This document shows positions 27,931-39,834 of a DNA stretch of 64,000 bases, in pieces. The stretch is from Eutreptiella sp. 'Long Island Sound 2002' (Eukaryota > Euglenozoa > Euglenophyceae > Eutreptiales > Eutreptiaceae), in assembly GCA_964036045.1 (NCBI GenBank), contig OZ038386.1:14481433-14545432 (forward strand). The letters run 5' to 3'. Under the pieces are notes generated by a model that was given only the letters and a program-made list of their open reading frames with translations, was not told the DNA's origin and made no database searches. The translations under genes and the position numbers were made by a program. The first letter of the stretch is position 1. Every line of letters starts with the position of its first letter.

Positions 27931-28468
27931 TTAAGGGCTCCTGCTAGTGATTGGCAGCTCCGGACGCCATACTGGCCCTCGAGGTCGCCTGGGTAGAGAC
28001 ACTGTGTCGGCCAGGTCTGTAGGTGGGCCGGAGTAAGGGTAGGAAGCCATGTCCGTGTACGGTGGGGATCCCAAGGCGTCTAGTGGTTCCTCTCCATCTT
28101 CGCCTGTGACGGACTTGTAGTACTTGTCGTGGAGAATATATTCGTTGATCTTCCTTCTGAATTCACCTTCTTCCTCAGGTTCTCGAGCGGGGGTAGCCGT
28201 TGAAGAAGAAGCTGGGCATATGGATCTGGAGATCGACAGCAACCCTTCGGCGGAGGTGCTGAAGGCTATCACCACGGGCCGCTAAGGCCTCTGTGGTTAA
28301 TCTGGGCGCATCTTGTTCCGCCTTTCTGTGTACTGGATCTTCTTGAGACCCAGATGCGGCTCTGAGTTTGGGCTCACTCATTGAGGTGGGCCCACTGTTG
28401 CCAAGTTGAACTTGTACACTTCGAATTGGCCAGGTCCTGGCAGACATCAGTACTGATGGCGTGGACAT
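27931..28468 (-). pseudogene. Gypsy Gag N-terminal region, frameshifted
   Basis: The first ATG after the primer-binding site is at 28468 and opens a 97-residue frame (MSTPSVLMSARTWPIRSV...) ending at 28175. A second frame, 28275-27931, overlaps it and carries the more protein-like continuation (EEEGEFRRKINEYILHDKYY) up to an in-frame TAA, after which the capsid frame continues. The simplest reading is one Gag start with a frameshift in the 28175-28275 overlap and a nonsense change at 27931. Confidence 0.65.
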
Positions 28469-28529
28469 TTTGTTTCTGGTTTTGGCTTGTGTTCTTCTCA
28501 GAGTCGGTTCGAAAGGTTCTCAAGGGTTG

Positions 28530-28541
28530 CCTCTGCTACCG
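28530..28541 (-). promoter_or_regulatory. Primer-binding site, initiator tRNA-Met type
   Basis: Immediately inside the 5' LTR the element strand reads GGTAGCAGAGG, complementary to the CCTCTGCTACC-A 3' end typical of many eukaryotic initiator methionine tRNAs. The position pairing with the terminal A is C in the 5' LTR but T in the 3' LTR, consistent with a later mutation. Confidence 0.8.
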
Positions 28542-29249
28542 GAAAGATATCCTTGATTAGTGTCCTAGATACTTTGATGAAATCCTGCAGGTTTTGAAGT
28601 TGAAAACCCCAACCAAAGCAGCAAGTAGAGCAAGAACAAGATGTGGATCGAATCAATGAATAGTTTTGAAATCCAGTGTAACACAGAAGGGGTGCAGATA
28701 GACAAAGCAGGTATAAACACAAAGATTCAATCACAAATGAATAATACAAAAGATTTTTTATGAAAACTGGACTGACTCTAGCCTCCAAGATAGCATCAAG
28801 CACTTCATGTGCACTCTTTTGGGTGAAATGGTGCTGGTTAGGAATGTGGGGCACAGGTGTCAGGCCAACACAGAAAATGACTTGGCCAAGCAACTGAATT
28901 CAGAAACAGTTAAAAGGTAGAACCACAATAAGTGGTAGAAACAATTGAGTATAGGGGTCTTGGGGTGGGAGACCACTAGGCTTAACCTCCAAGGCCTAAA
29001 GCATGAAATGCCTATTTTACTTCGGTATATCCTCCATGAAGGAAGGTACCTCCGCTCAGTTGAGTGGTAGGGGTGAACTTCATGGGGGGCTAGGGTTACA
29101 ACCCTAGTTACTTTGAGAAAGTGTACTTTAGGCTTCAAAAGAGAGATAAAAATACTTAAGTTAGTCCTAGCATCAACAAAAGGGTTTTAAGGGGGTCTTG
29201 GCCTGGATCAAGCCCTCCAAGAAAGACATGGCAGTGACTTTTTCTTACT
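28541..29249 (-). repeat. 5' LTR of gypsy element
   Basis: 709 bp, partner of 8985-9693. It should contain the element promoter and polyadenylation signals; I could not place them. It is followed outside by ATATT (29250-29254), the target duplication. Confidence 0.9.
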
Positions 29250-29254
29250 ATATT

Positions 29255-32200
29255 CAGTCCTGGTCAAGGTTAGGGAAGTGTGGTTGAAGTATAATGGCAT
29301 GTGCCAAGGTCTACAAAGCCGCCACTTGTAAAGGTAATGCCGTAAATGTTTAGCTCAAAAGAGTGTGAATGGAATGTGTTAATTGTTGGTAGGCTTGGTT
29401 GCTGAAATAGAAAATTGCAAAAGCACAAGTGTATGTCCCTTGGCCCCTCATTAAAACAAAACACAAACGGTATGAGGAAGAGGTTTTGTTCTCCTTTGGC
29501 TCTTTGCATGATTTTATTCACTGAGTTGCTCATGAGGAAAATTGGGCTGGAATATGCAACCAAAGCACTCTTGTGAGAATGCTTATTGGTCCTGGTGTGC
29601 CCCGATTGGTCCTCTTCCATTTAACCTACCACAATCGTTCGGTTCCAATGTAAAATGGCCCAATCTTTTAGCAAGTGTCTTTTGCTGAAAATTGCAATCA
29701 TTGATGTCAACTTTAAAGTAAATTTGTGGAACAAATGTCCGCGACAAAATGTATACTATTTGATAAAATGGTTTGAAAGCCTAGTTGGAAGGTTTTAGCG
29801 CAAATGTTTTGTTTTAAAGTATCAAAAGTTTGAATGATAAATTCGAAAGACATCAATTTGATGTATGTTGATGTATGTCTCTTTCTCTACCTCTGTGCGT
29901 ACGTCTGTGTGTTTGTGTATTTGTGTGTTTGTGTGTTTGTGTGTTTGTGTGTTTGTATGTTTATGTGTGTTTAGAGAAGAAAAGAGAAAGAAGCAGTGCG
30001 TGTGTTGATTGCAAAAGGCGAAAGTTGATTTGGACACACACGCACACATACACACACATACATGCATGCGCACCAACAAATGATAAAAGCTTGGCAGAAT
30101 GGTAGTAAGTATTTGAGATAATGATAGATTGAACAATCAAAGCCCGAAAATATTCAACCATCTTTGCTTAAAACATATGTGCAAAGGTGACGTTGTGCAA
30201 CCCTAATTTTTGCTGCCATTGCAACGCCTACTTTGGTAGTGACTTTTCTCTACACGTGCAGTTCCACTGTTAAACAAATGTTGAAATTTGCACGTCATGT
30301 TCTTTTCGGCTTGTATGCTAATGGTGAGCATGCGGCATTATCGATGCCATTTAGCTAATGGCCATGATAATAGTCATCAGCCAATGGGCAATGGCCAATG
30401 GACAAACCAACTTCAGTTAAAGATAATCGCCATATGTTGAGGCTTCTACGGAGCATGGTAGCACAATGTTTAGAAAGTTACATATTCTAAACTATGGCCG
30501 CCAGAACAACCAATCAACCAAGGTTCATAAGCCTTTAGTGTTTTCTATACATAAACACGGCAGGGCACAATAGTAACCACCCAAGGGGCAGTCAATGACA
30601 CATCATATGCATGAGATACATTGATCAACTTTTGTTCACTATTTCTTTCGTAACAACATCTAGGCCATTACAATTTTTCATTCGTGTAGCTTTGTATGCT
30701 ATTGATTGAGCAAAAGTATATAGACAGCGTCAAAAAAGGACCAGCCAGAAAACTCATAAATTCGGCTTGCCCTGTCCGTTTTTGATGAACCAAAAGCAAA
30801 TTTTGGATTACATTTTTGATATATTTCGTGATCTTGCGCTCAAAATGCAGCATCAATCACAAAGTGTTAAGAAATGAAAGTCCAGAAAACAAACTGAAGC
30901 ACTGTTGTTTCGTACGTATGTAGTGTGTTGTGTTTTTCTTTTTCGTCGTTTGCTTGTGTTGCTTGCCGTAGCTCTTTGTTTTCCTCATGGGCTGGTGAAT
31001 TCTCATTTGCTATTTTTTGATTAATTGTCTCTTCTTTGTAATTGAAGTCTAATGTGTTTGGTCGGCGCTGCATTGATTGGCTGTCTGCTTGTTGCTCGTA
31101 TGGCTGTTTGTATCATTGTTGTGTTAGCTCGGTCTAGTTGTGCTCATGATGGTCTGTGTATTTTGTTGTGTCCGGGCTAAATGGCATGTAGCTACCGGAC
31201 TTGTCACTTTGTTGGTGTTGTTGTCTTTCGTGTTGTTTGTTGTTTGTATGCATATGTATGCGTTGTGTAAGTCGACACTGAGCTGCATGTTGTCTGTTTT
31301 GCTTTGCTGTGGGTGCAGCGCCTTGACTTTTCTATTATTGTTGGGCACTTGTGAGGCATCATTTACCATTTGTCAAATAGGTCTTTCGTAGCCACTAGCT
31401 GTTTTTTTATTTGGACAGGCCTTTTGAACAGCGCGCCAACATCAAACTCGATGTGCTTGCTTAGTGATTGGCATAGTTGAAAACTTTGGCTCATTCCTTC
31501 TTCAAGTTAGGATGGTGAAAACAAGTAAAATCTTGAATCTTGGGCAAGCTTAGAAACTGCCGAGCTTGCTTGTTCCTTCAAAGTCATCGCTACAAACTCC
31601 CAAAACGGTCCTCTTCAATTGTCGCTGTTTTTGCGGTTTGGAAATCATGACACATTCGGGATTGACATTTATATTGGTGATGTATTTCATCTCAGCTTTG
31701 GGCTTAAGCTTACTCAAGTAACCTTGCATTGTTGGTCATCAGCATTTCATTCTTTATGGAAAGCAGAACGAGAAAATGCTTCAACTCGTCCTTTAACCTG
31801 TGGCGAGCAAAATGTGCTCTAGAAGAATAAGATTATCACCACTAGCTCTAGGCAATTATGAAGCAGCTCGGAATTCCCTTGCTAAGTATTGTGTTGTTCA
31901 TTTGCTTCTAACCCCTGCAATCTCTTCTAACCCTAGAGCGCGGACCGTTGTTGAGATACTTGGTGGGTTGTTAAGGTTTGCTAAGGGTATTGTGGGGGTG
32001 TCCAACATTGTTTAAGATGCATGATGGCTGAATGACTCAATGGCGGCCAATGAAGAATGTTGACAACTGTTGACTATGTGTTGAGGAATGCTGAACTTTG
32101 GGAATTGATACTTTCTATGCCTTCATTTTTCTGCTTTTTATTTATTATCTCAGCCACGTGCCATTTACTATGATGAGCCTGACGTGCCCAACGGGAGGAG

Positions 32201-33600
32201 GGGGTGCAACTGAGCGGGGGTATTTTTTAAAAAAAAAAAAAGCTGCACATGCTCTCGATAACATTTTGCGCATGCGTCGGTTTTTGTAAAAAGCTGCAAA
32301 AGCAATGCAAACATCGCCAGAGGATCTGTGGATCTGTGCAGCCTTTTGTTTTTTGGTGAGCTGACAAGCTTTTGTTGGCATCGCGTTTCTGTTATTCTAA
32401 AAGCAGAACATTTGTGATGAAGAGGGAAAGAGGGAAAGCAAACAAAAAAAAACATGTGGCATACACAGATTGTTGGCAAAGCCTAGGTTTCTAAGTTTCT
32501 GTGCAAACTTTGTCCATGTTCAATGAATGCCCCCAAAGCTCCTTGGAAAAGCCAAAATTGTGGAGGTAATGCATGACTGGGCATTTTTGTCATGCCGCCT
32601 CCTGAAGCATCACTTTTAATCCTGGCACACACGGACGGCTATCAAACTCCAAAGACTAATTTATCAGCAGCTCTGGCAACATGAAAATCTCTCTCTGCCC
32701 GTTTCATTCCTCTGGCACACCAAATTACCCCTCACTTGTTCAACCCCGTGCTAATGCAGGACAGGCTTGCAGCATCGATTTCAACCACCACCCAAGAATT
32801 CACCCATTTGTGCAACTTCGGTCACCTACTCACTGTGATACAACTCGGTGTGAAACCCTTGATGTACCAATAAGACAATGCCTACACAATGGGGTTACGC
32901 ATGAAAACATGCATAAGCCCCTACAGTACGGCAGAGCATGCCAAAACAAACAAAAAGAGCAGCTGAATCACTCGATACAAGTAAAAGTATGCTTTCCCAG
33001 ACCAGATCCCAGACCAAAAACACGGTCCCCAGACTAAGCTGTAGGTTGCAGGCGGTTGGTGCCTCCACTGATCTTATGTGGCTCAAACAGAGTGTGTCTG
33101 TGTGCACTATTACCGAAGGCACGGGCCTATTAAGATCTTGGACAGTCAGAGGGTTAGCAGGCTAGGGCTGGCTTGGCGCCTGCTCCTTCCCACCCCTTTC
33201 CACCCCGTGCTTTCCTGTGGGATGGAAGGACTGTGCCAACCCTCCTTCACAGAAATGTCCAGGACCTTAAAAAGCCAACACTACTACTGAGGGCACACGT
33301 CTTTTAATGTCCAAGAGGGAGACCCAGGTGCAGGGCTGACAGGTTGTATTCGTTCAGCCATACATGACAGAAATGCATTATACAAGTATCAGCGCCCTGC
33401 TTTCTGATCCTCGGCCTGTCATCTGGTCAAATTACTTCAGTAGATGTACGCCCATGGCCCTCTCCATGTCCGCAAAGCCCTGTGGCAGAGACGCTGGCGG
33501 AGACGAGGTGTGCAGAGATTGTGTACCCCCCCCCCTTGCAATAGCTACGCAAAAGTCCCAAATTAATACGGCCCCTAAGCCTACTGTAGCTTGGACAAGG
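29255..33600. other. AT-rich intergenic stretch
   Basis: No frame with a recognisable domain and no convincing exon. It contains a TTTGTGTG-type microsatellite at about 29905-29970 and a short CACACA tract near 30035-30060. The base composition matches 6150-8979, the other side of the gypsy insertion. Confidence 0.5.
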
Positions 33601-33639
33601 GCGTAGCTATTACAAGGGGTGGTAATCTGGGTAATCTGT

Positions 33640-34082
33640 GTGTTTGTGTGTGTGTGTGTGCGCGCGCGTGCGTGCGTGGGGTACTACCGTTTTTACCAGG
33701 TCTTCCCGGTTGGACCTGTATGGCCACACTGGCGTCCTTGGGTCAGGTCGCTCCCCATTGGTGAGGCCCACCCCAGGACCACCCTGGAAGTGGGGTGGTA
33801 GCTCTGTGGCTTCCGCCAGACCAGCTCCACAGTATTGGTTCAACGAGCCCGTCATTGCCATGTTGCCCCGTGTGTTGTGTGTGTATTGGGGCTTTCACGG
33901 CTGCTGGTGCTCGCGGCAGCGAGGCGGCCTCCACGGTGTACTCAATTTGGCGATTTCCCCAGAATGGATGCCCTTGACGCACGGCTGCCACCGCCCGCCT
34001 CCAGACATGCCTGATCCCGGGATCGATCCCCCAACCTTTCGGTTGCGAGACCTACGCTTAGCCCGGTTGAGTTAGCCTGTCC
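33640..34082 (-). mobile_element. tRNA-derived SINE-like repeat
   Basis: Read on the minus strand the unit opens with a tRNA-like head at 34078-34010: GCTAACTCAACCGGGCTAAGCG (A box), a small hairpin AACC-GAAA-GGTT like a long variable arm, and GGGGGATCGATCCC at the B-box position. A body of about 350 bp follows and ends in a CA-rich microsatellite (33640-33675). Head, body and simple-repeat tail are the usual SINE plan. A second B-box-like string (GGTTCAACGAGCC) occurs inside on the plus strand near 33836. No target duplication was identified. Confidence 0.55.
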
Positions 34083-34900
34083 TGTGTGTGTGCGTGCGTG
34101 CGTGCATGTGTGCCTGGGTGCCTGCGTGTGCACATGTGTGTGTAGTTGTAAGGGGAAGCATCATCTGGAGGAGGCCAGTCGTCCTTCTGTTCAGACAGCG
34201 AATTACACTGTGTGATCATTGCACGTTGCAAACAGCAGTATTGCGGGGGAAGACGATGTCTCTTGCGCCCTGTGCTCAACCTATTTGCATTGCCGCCTCT
34301 TCTTTCATCGCCTGACATTATCTCCACATGCAGAACCGACTCCTGCATTTGGCTACTGCGGTCAACTTGTCCACCGTGACTCTCTTGTTCCACCTTGCTA
34401 ACCCCTAATTTCTACCTGTCTGCCATTTTTAGTTGCTGTAGCTCTTCCTAACAGTGCAACTTCACATCTACTTGTACTTGTGCTCGTGCAAAAGCCGCTT
34501 GTACATCCATCGTCTCCTTCATTACACTTGTAGCCACTCTCATGTTCCCTTGGTTAGTTTGTGGACAGTGCACACAACGGTTCAAAATGCAAGGTGAGTG
34601 TAAGCAGACACGTAAATGTGTGTGTGGGTGGGGGGGCGGATGCAGGGGCTATATTGAAAGAGGGAGCTGCACTCCCAGTGCCCAATGCAGCAGATGATGC
34701 CAGTTCCAACGCTCTCAGACTTGGCGCAGGGCAGCTGGTGATGAGCTTCAGCAAGGGGCGCTCTTGAGGGACCCTGAGGCGATCCAGAGGTCGCACTTCT
34801 GCTGCAAAGGCACCGCTTTGGGCGACTGCTTGTGATCCTGGGCGCAGCAGGGCAAGTCAGCTGCCCAGCTGCAACCAGACCATTCCAGGTCTCCACCACG
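34083..34900. other. Non-coding stretch right of the SINE
   Basis: Begins with a TG/CG-rich microsatellite (34083-34145). A minus-strand frame at 34554-34796 (RPLDRLRVPQERPLLKLI) looks mildly protein-like but has no partner exon or domain I can name. Confidence 0.35.
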
Positions 34901-35110
34901 AGAGAGAGAGAGAGAGAGAGAGTGAGTGAGTGAGTGAGTGAGTGAGTGAGTGAGTGAGTGAGTGAGTGAGTGAGTGAGTGAGTGAGTGAGTGAGTGAGTG
35001 AGTGAGTGAGTGAGTGAGTGAGTGAGTGAGTGAGTGAGTGAGTGAGTGAGTGAGTGAGGGAGTCAGTGAGTGAGTGAGTGAGTGAGTGAGTGAGCGAGTG
35101 AGTGAGTGAG
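34901..35110 (+). repeat. GA and GTGA simple-repeat array
   Basis: About 22 bp of GA repeats followed by about 188 bp of near-perfect GTGA tetramers, with a few interruptions after 35055. It stops 86 bases before the assembly gap. Confidence 0.97.
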
Positions 35111-35196
35111 ACCGTCCCAGCTGCACTGGCGGCAGCTCACAACTCTCATAATTCGGTCTATTCGAGGCGCTCTACGCAGGACGTGGAAAACAAAAG

Positions 35197-35396
35197 NNNN
35201 NNNNNNNNNNNNNNNNNNNNNNNNNNNNNNNNNNNNNNNNNNNNNNNNNNNNNNNNNNNNNNNNNNNNNNNNNNNNNNNNNNNNNNNNNNNNNNNNNNNN
35301 NNNNNNNNNNNNNNNNNNNNNNNNNNNNNNNNNNNNNNNNNNNNNNNNNNNNNNNNNNNNNNNNNNNNNNNNNNNNNNNNNNNNNNNNNNNNNNNN
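35197..35396. other. Assembly gap
   Basis: Exactly 200 N, probably a fixed-size placeholder. True size and content are unknown. Confidence 0.99.
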
Positions 35397-35443
35397 GGCA
35401 ACACCAACGGGGCAGAGGATAGCCCCGTTTGCCCCCCCCCGCC

Positions 35444-36010
35444 CCCTGTGTGACATTCCGTCGGGTTGTTGCTCCTTTACGGGGCCCTGGACCAGTCGCC
35501 CGCTCTTCACTTCGCATGTTGTGTCGGATCGCTGCGTTCTATCGGCCGCTGCGGCCGGTCCCACACACCCAATACCCAAATAGGGTGAAGACACGTAAAT
35601 ACAGCCTGAAACATGCTTTGGGTAGCTTGGATGGTCATTTTGAGTGATGACAATATCAAAAAAATGAGTTGCAAAAACTTCTATTTTTGAGGTGTCCAGA
35701 GTGAAAAAATGCATAAGGAGGTTGTCTACCAAACCCTTGCGAACCCCCCCCCCCCCCGCCCCGTGCGGCCAATACCAAAATAGGGTGAAAAACATTTCCG
35801 CGTTTGCGGAGCCCAGTAGTTGGCATGTTGGGGCTGTGTTGAATGTGGCATGGTGTGCCGTTTGCGCGTCAGCGGCGCCCAATAATTGGCGTATTGAGGA
35901 TGTGCTGGTTGTTGCTGGGGTCGTTTGACTGTGTTTGCTGTCCACACACCTCCGTCCACAGGCCGTCCATAGCCTGCCTCGCTGTGTTTCTGGGCGGCCC
36001 AGGTGCCCTG
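35444..36010 (+). repeat. Dispersed GC-rich repeat, copy 1
   Basis: Starts CCCTGTGTGACATTCCGTC and shares long stretches with 49008-49270 and 49287-49430, including GCTGCGGCCGGT, GTGCTGGTTGTTGC and TGCCTCGCTGTG. Poorly aligned insertions make this copy longer. Confidence 0.7.
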
Positions 36011-37610
36011 TTCCTCCACGCGCTGTCCGGGCCGTCCACCACATGTCCTTTTCCCCCTCACGGTTGGTCTGCCCCTGATGGGCTCCCCCCCCCCTCCACT
36101 TTGCCCGATGTCCCGGATCAGTACTGCCCATACACCTCCTGTTCTTGGTTTGCTGCGGCGCCACGTGAGGGGCAAGCGTGTCACAAGGGCAACCCTCGAC
36201 CGGCGCACGCAGGCAGTAGCCTCCAAAAAGGGCACAGCCCATGCTCTGTACCCACCGGATAGCGTGCGCGTGAGGCTCGTCCACCTACGCGCAAGTCCGT
36301 GGGGACCGGAATGAGGCGGTTGCCCCGAGGCGCCGGGTGTCCTCCCGCAAGTGGCATTCAGCGTCGTCCCCCGCTTGCTACGGGCCCTATGGCCCTCTGG
36401 GGACGGGCTGTGGGGGGGCGGGCCTGGGGGGGCGGGGGGGCGGGCCTGGGGTGGGGCGAGGGTCGGGCGGTCCCGGATTTGCATGGGCATTTGGCACTCA
36501 GGCTCCGATAAAGCGCTTTGTTTTGGAATACGCTGTCAGCCCAATCGTCCCGGGGGGTGCCCCAGGCCCGTGAGAGCCGTTCCCCGTTTTGGACTGCACA
36601 ATTTGTGGGTTACTTGAAGATAACTGATTGGCCGTGTGCACTTTGGGGCGTGTTCAGCGGTTTGTGGCCATTTCTGTTCGGCACTGGCCGGATGCCGCGC
36701 GCGCTGCTGCTGCCGCTGCCGCACCGGCGTTCCAGCCGTTCCGGCCCATGTCCAGTGCTGTTTCGTCATTCCGTCATCGGGTTGCACCACCACCGAAGTC
36801 ATGAGGTCAATGGCACGCCCATCCCTGGCTCGGACCTGAGACCCCGGCTTCTCGCTGGGCTCACAATCAACGCGGCCCGTGTACCGCCCCTGGGACAAGC
36901 CGTGCCATCCACACAGCGCGGGTGAGTAGCCGTTGGAGGACATGGAGGCATGAGGCAAACCCCTTGAGACAGCGATCTGTGCGACCGGTACGGCAGCGAC
37001 ATCCACGCGTCGTGTCGACTCCTTCCCCTGAACCCCGAACTTCTGCCGATTGGGGCACTGATTGCAGCGATGCGTCATGAAGCCAACAAAACGCTGCACA
37101 CAGCCCTCTCTACGAAAGAAGCTGCGCAAACCCCTGGGGCCTCCGCCGGGCCCGGTCCGTGGACGGCGCCCCCACCTCCACACATGAAGAGAATGCCGAA
37201 ACAGCAAAAAAAATTGTTCGACCCCCCCCCCCTTATTCATATGCATACATATGCCCATGCATATGTATATGACATATGCATCTCAAAATTATCCGTGTTG
37301 TGACCCCCACTTCCATTGCCCAACAATTGGCGGGTGTTTCGCAGTGGAACCGGTCCGGACCCCCCACCCCTCCCGGGGCTGCAAACAGAGATCTGGAATT
37401 TTTGGATTGCACTGGAGTGTGTTTGCATTCCCCCGATACCAGTGATCCCCCTGGAGCGAAGCTGCGGGCAGAGGCAGAGGGCATTGGCGACAGGGCGTAA
37501 GGTAAGACGGGCAAACGGGGGCGGGGGGTGCCTCGTAAAGTGGGCGCTAAGAATGCAGCCAGGGCACATGAATTGTGGAAAAAAAAAGTAAGATATCGAT
37601 GGTGAGGCTA

Positions 37611-37715
37611 GCATCAGCAGCAGGAGCAGCAGGATTTCAGCCTCAGGAACAAGACTTAGATGATTCAATGGTTTTCCATGGTTTTCCTTGGGGTTTAGAT
37701 GAAGGTCGTAAGGCA
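37611..37715 (+). repeat. CAG-rich dispersed repeat, copy 1
   Basis: GCAGCAGGAGCAGCAGGATTTCAGC, then TTCAATGGTTTTCC and GGGTTTAGATGAAGGTCGT, align in order with 39355-39460. Confidence 0.6.
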
Positions 37716-39354
37716 TTGCTCGCGTTGTGGGGCATGCGGCGTTGTGCTGCCGAAGAGGGGGGGGGGAGGGGCACCACAAGTAGAGGGCCACATACAGATC
37801 ACCGGCACCAATTTTTGTGATTGGGGTGAGAGAGGGCGCAAAACGACGGTCTGGTCGCTCTAAAACATTACCCCGAGGCAGACTGCACAGAAACACGAAG
37901 GCGGAGGGAACGGGGCTGCGGTCCCTGGCTCACCGTTGACGCTCCCGCACACCGACTCCCGCAGGCCAAACGCCCTGCAATACCGACACCCCATTGATCG
38001 CCGGGGGCCGTGGCCTACTGATCGCAGTCCGCGGGAGAAGACACTTCTGCGAGTGCTCCGTCCCGGAACAAAGGGGGCAGCAGTCCGAAGACGCCGTTTC
38101 TGAGACAAAGGGCCCATCGGGGCATCGAGGAACGCCTGCATTTTTGTTTTGGGGGGGGGTCGTGACGAACGTTCGAGCCCTTGTTCTGGACCTCCCCACG
38201 CCTTCAAAAGGGTCTCCCTTGATAGAGCCCCAGGACCATCCGGGGGAGGGGGCGGAAGGGGGGTCGGATGGGTAGGCGGGGGGTCCGGGTGCCACGACAT
38301 ATATGCGTCAGGATGATGCCCATGACGCGCTGATCCCTTTGAGATATGTATGTGGGGGGGGGGGGGGGGCAGAGTTCCACTTAGCAGCTCAGCACCAGTG
38401 GGGGGCGGAGGGGGGGGGGGAAGGGTCCCAGACCCTCCCCACAACCCCCCCCCCAACCCTCGCGAAACATTTTTACTCTGCGCCATGAAAAGGGAGCTTT
38501 TTGTGGCCCCGAGGGGGGGAGCCTTTCGGATAGGCCCCACAATGCTAAAACGCTTTCGAACAGCACATGCAGACCTCCCAAGGGGAAGTCATCCCCCTAC
38601 ACCCACCAGGAAATGTTCAGCACACCACCAGAGCTTGAAGAGATACAGATCCGGGCCACAGTTCACAAATACTAGAGGTGCACATTGCCTCGTTTCCAAA
38701 GGTGCAGGAACAAGGCCAATTTTGGAAACGATGTGAAAGATCTGGGAACTGCAGATTAACAACTTACACACGCCATCCACATTACACGACGGAGGTTGCT
38801 CGTGAAGCAACCTTCTGCAAGAAAGAGTGCACGTTTTCAGTCATGGTGCCTGCAAAAAGTGCATTCCACAGATACCACACACCAACAGGAAGGCGGGGCC
38901 ACAAACAAGCAATAGACAAGCAGGACACAAAAAACCATGAAGAACCTGTAGGAAACGATGTCCAAATTTTGGGAATACTCTAAAAACGATGTCCCGCTGT
39001 ATTAGGAAAACCTCTAACAAATACGTGCCTGGAGGCATAGTAGGCTTTATTCCAACAGGGGACAGGCATGAGGGGGTGAACAAGAAGTTAAATGAATAAA
39101 TAGATGAGTCCAATGCCTTCAAACAGCTTTTAGCAGTTTTCAATGTGCAATGGTTCGAAGAAGTGTCAAACAATGCCACAACTGTGACAAACCTTTTTAA
39201 GTCAGATGGCAGACTGCTTGGAATTAGGCCACCCTGGGCTCTCTAAGCAGGCCGGATGCGAGGGCTGCTGGGTAATGCTTCATGGCATCCGCGTGCACCC
39301 AGTCCGATCTGCCTCGAACTGACCTGTTCTACTTCGCGTCTGATACAACTGAGG

Positions 39355-39460
39355 GCAGCAGGAGCAGCAGCAGCAACAGCAGCACTTCAGCATCAGCAAC
39401 ACGAATTATACGGGTTCCCAATGGTTTTCCTCGGGATTTATATGGAGATCGTGAGACGTC
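39355..39460 (+). repeat. CAG-rich dispersed repeat, copy 2
   Basis: Same order of blocks as 37611-37715: GGCAGCAGGAGCAGCAG, CCCAATGGTTTTCCTCGGG and TTATATGGAGATCGTGAGACG. It lies just downstream of the Smr gene stop codon, possibly within its 3' untranslated region or beyond it. Confidence 0.6.
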
Positions 39461-39672
39461 ACGTGTGTTGCATAAAACAGGTCCACTGCGCTGGGGTGCC
39501 AAAACGTACCATTGCAGGAGATCGCACCGCATCAAAACAACAAAACATTGAAGACATGAAGCGGGAACAGTGCACTCCTCGGGAGTGTGCATCAGCCCCT
39601 ACAACAATTACGCGAAACACGAAGAGCGAGAGGATGAGGGTCGTCACACAGAATACCGGCACACAATGTGCT

Positions 39673-39834
39673 TTAAAGTGGTTGAGGCCGCACTTCAATG
39701 GTGCCCACTTTGCCGGACTTGAAACTGTACCCTTCACTGAGGAGGTACGCCTGGACAGCGTTGGGAATACAGGGCTGTCCGCCAGAACTATGGATCCCTC
39801 GACCCACAATCACAGTGAGCGTTGCAAGCTCCCC
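39673..39834 (-). CDS. Smr gene exon 9: second half of Smr domain and stop
   Basis: Acceptor TTTTTTTGTTCTGTGCAG, TAA stop. LTVIVGRGIHSSGG is the Smr catalytic-loop motif (GRG.HS), followed by IPNAVQAYLLSEGY and VGTIEVRPQ, the usual final helix and strand. The 3.1 kb intron before it carries a MITE-like element. Confidence 0.92.
   Translation of the reverse strand, partial: GELATLTVIVGRGIHSSGGQPCIPNAVQAYLLSEGYSFKSGKVGTIEVRPQPL

Larger units (their letters stand above)
8985..29249 (-). mobile_element. Ty3/gypsy chromovirus-type LTR retrotransposon (decayed, with nested LINE B)
   Basis: The element reads right to left: 5' LTR, primer-binding site, gag, protease, a methyltransferase-like segment, reverse transcriptase, RNase H, integrase, chromodomain, long 3' non-coding region and 3' LTR. 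It is flanked by the 5-bp direct repeat ATATT (8980-8984 and 29250-29254). Without the 9.0 kb nested insert and one 13-bp target copy it would be about 11.2 kb. Reading frames are interrupted by a frameshift and an in-frame TAA in gag, in-frame TAG codons after gag, after the reverse transcriptase part and inside integrase, so this copy is probably not autonomous. The LTRs differ at about 20 of 709 positions by eye, pointing to a moderately old insertion. Confidence 0.92.
35397..39672. other. Repeat-rich region beyond the 3' end of the Smr gene
   Basis: No supported gene. It contains one copy of a dispersed repeat (35444-36010), a pair of CAG-rich repeats (37611-37715 and 39355-39460), a T/ATGC-rich patch with ATATGCATATG strings near 37238-37280, and many G runs (for example 38349-38364 and 38400-38420). 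The 3' untranslated region of the Smr gene should lie at its right edge. Confidence 0.5.

Noticed and set aside
34857-35126. Repetitive 'protein' of THSL units
   Set aside because: Translation of the GTGA/CTCA simple repeat.
35158-36284. Frames spanning the assembly gap
   Set aside because: They read through 200 N and cannot be interpreted.
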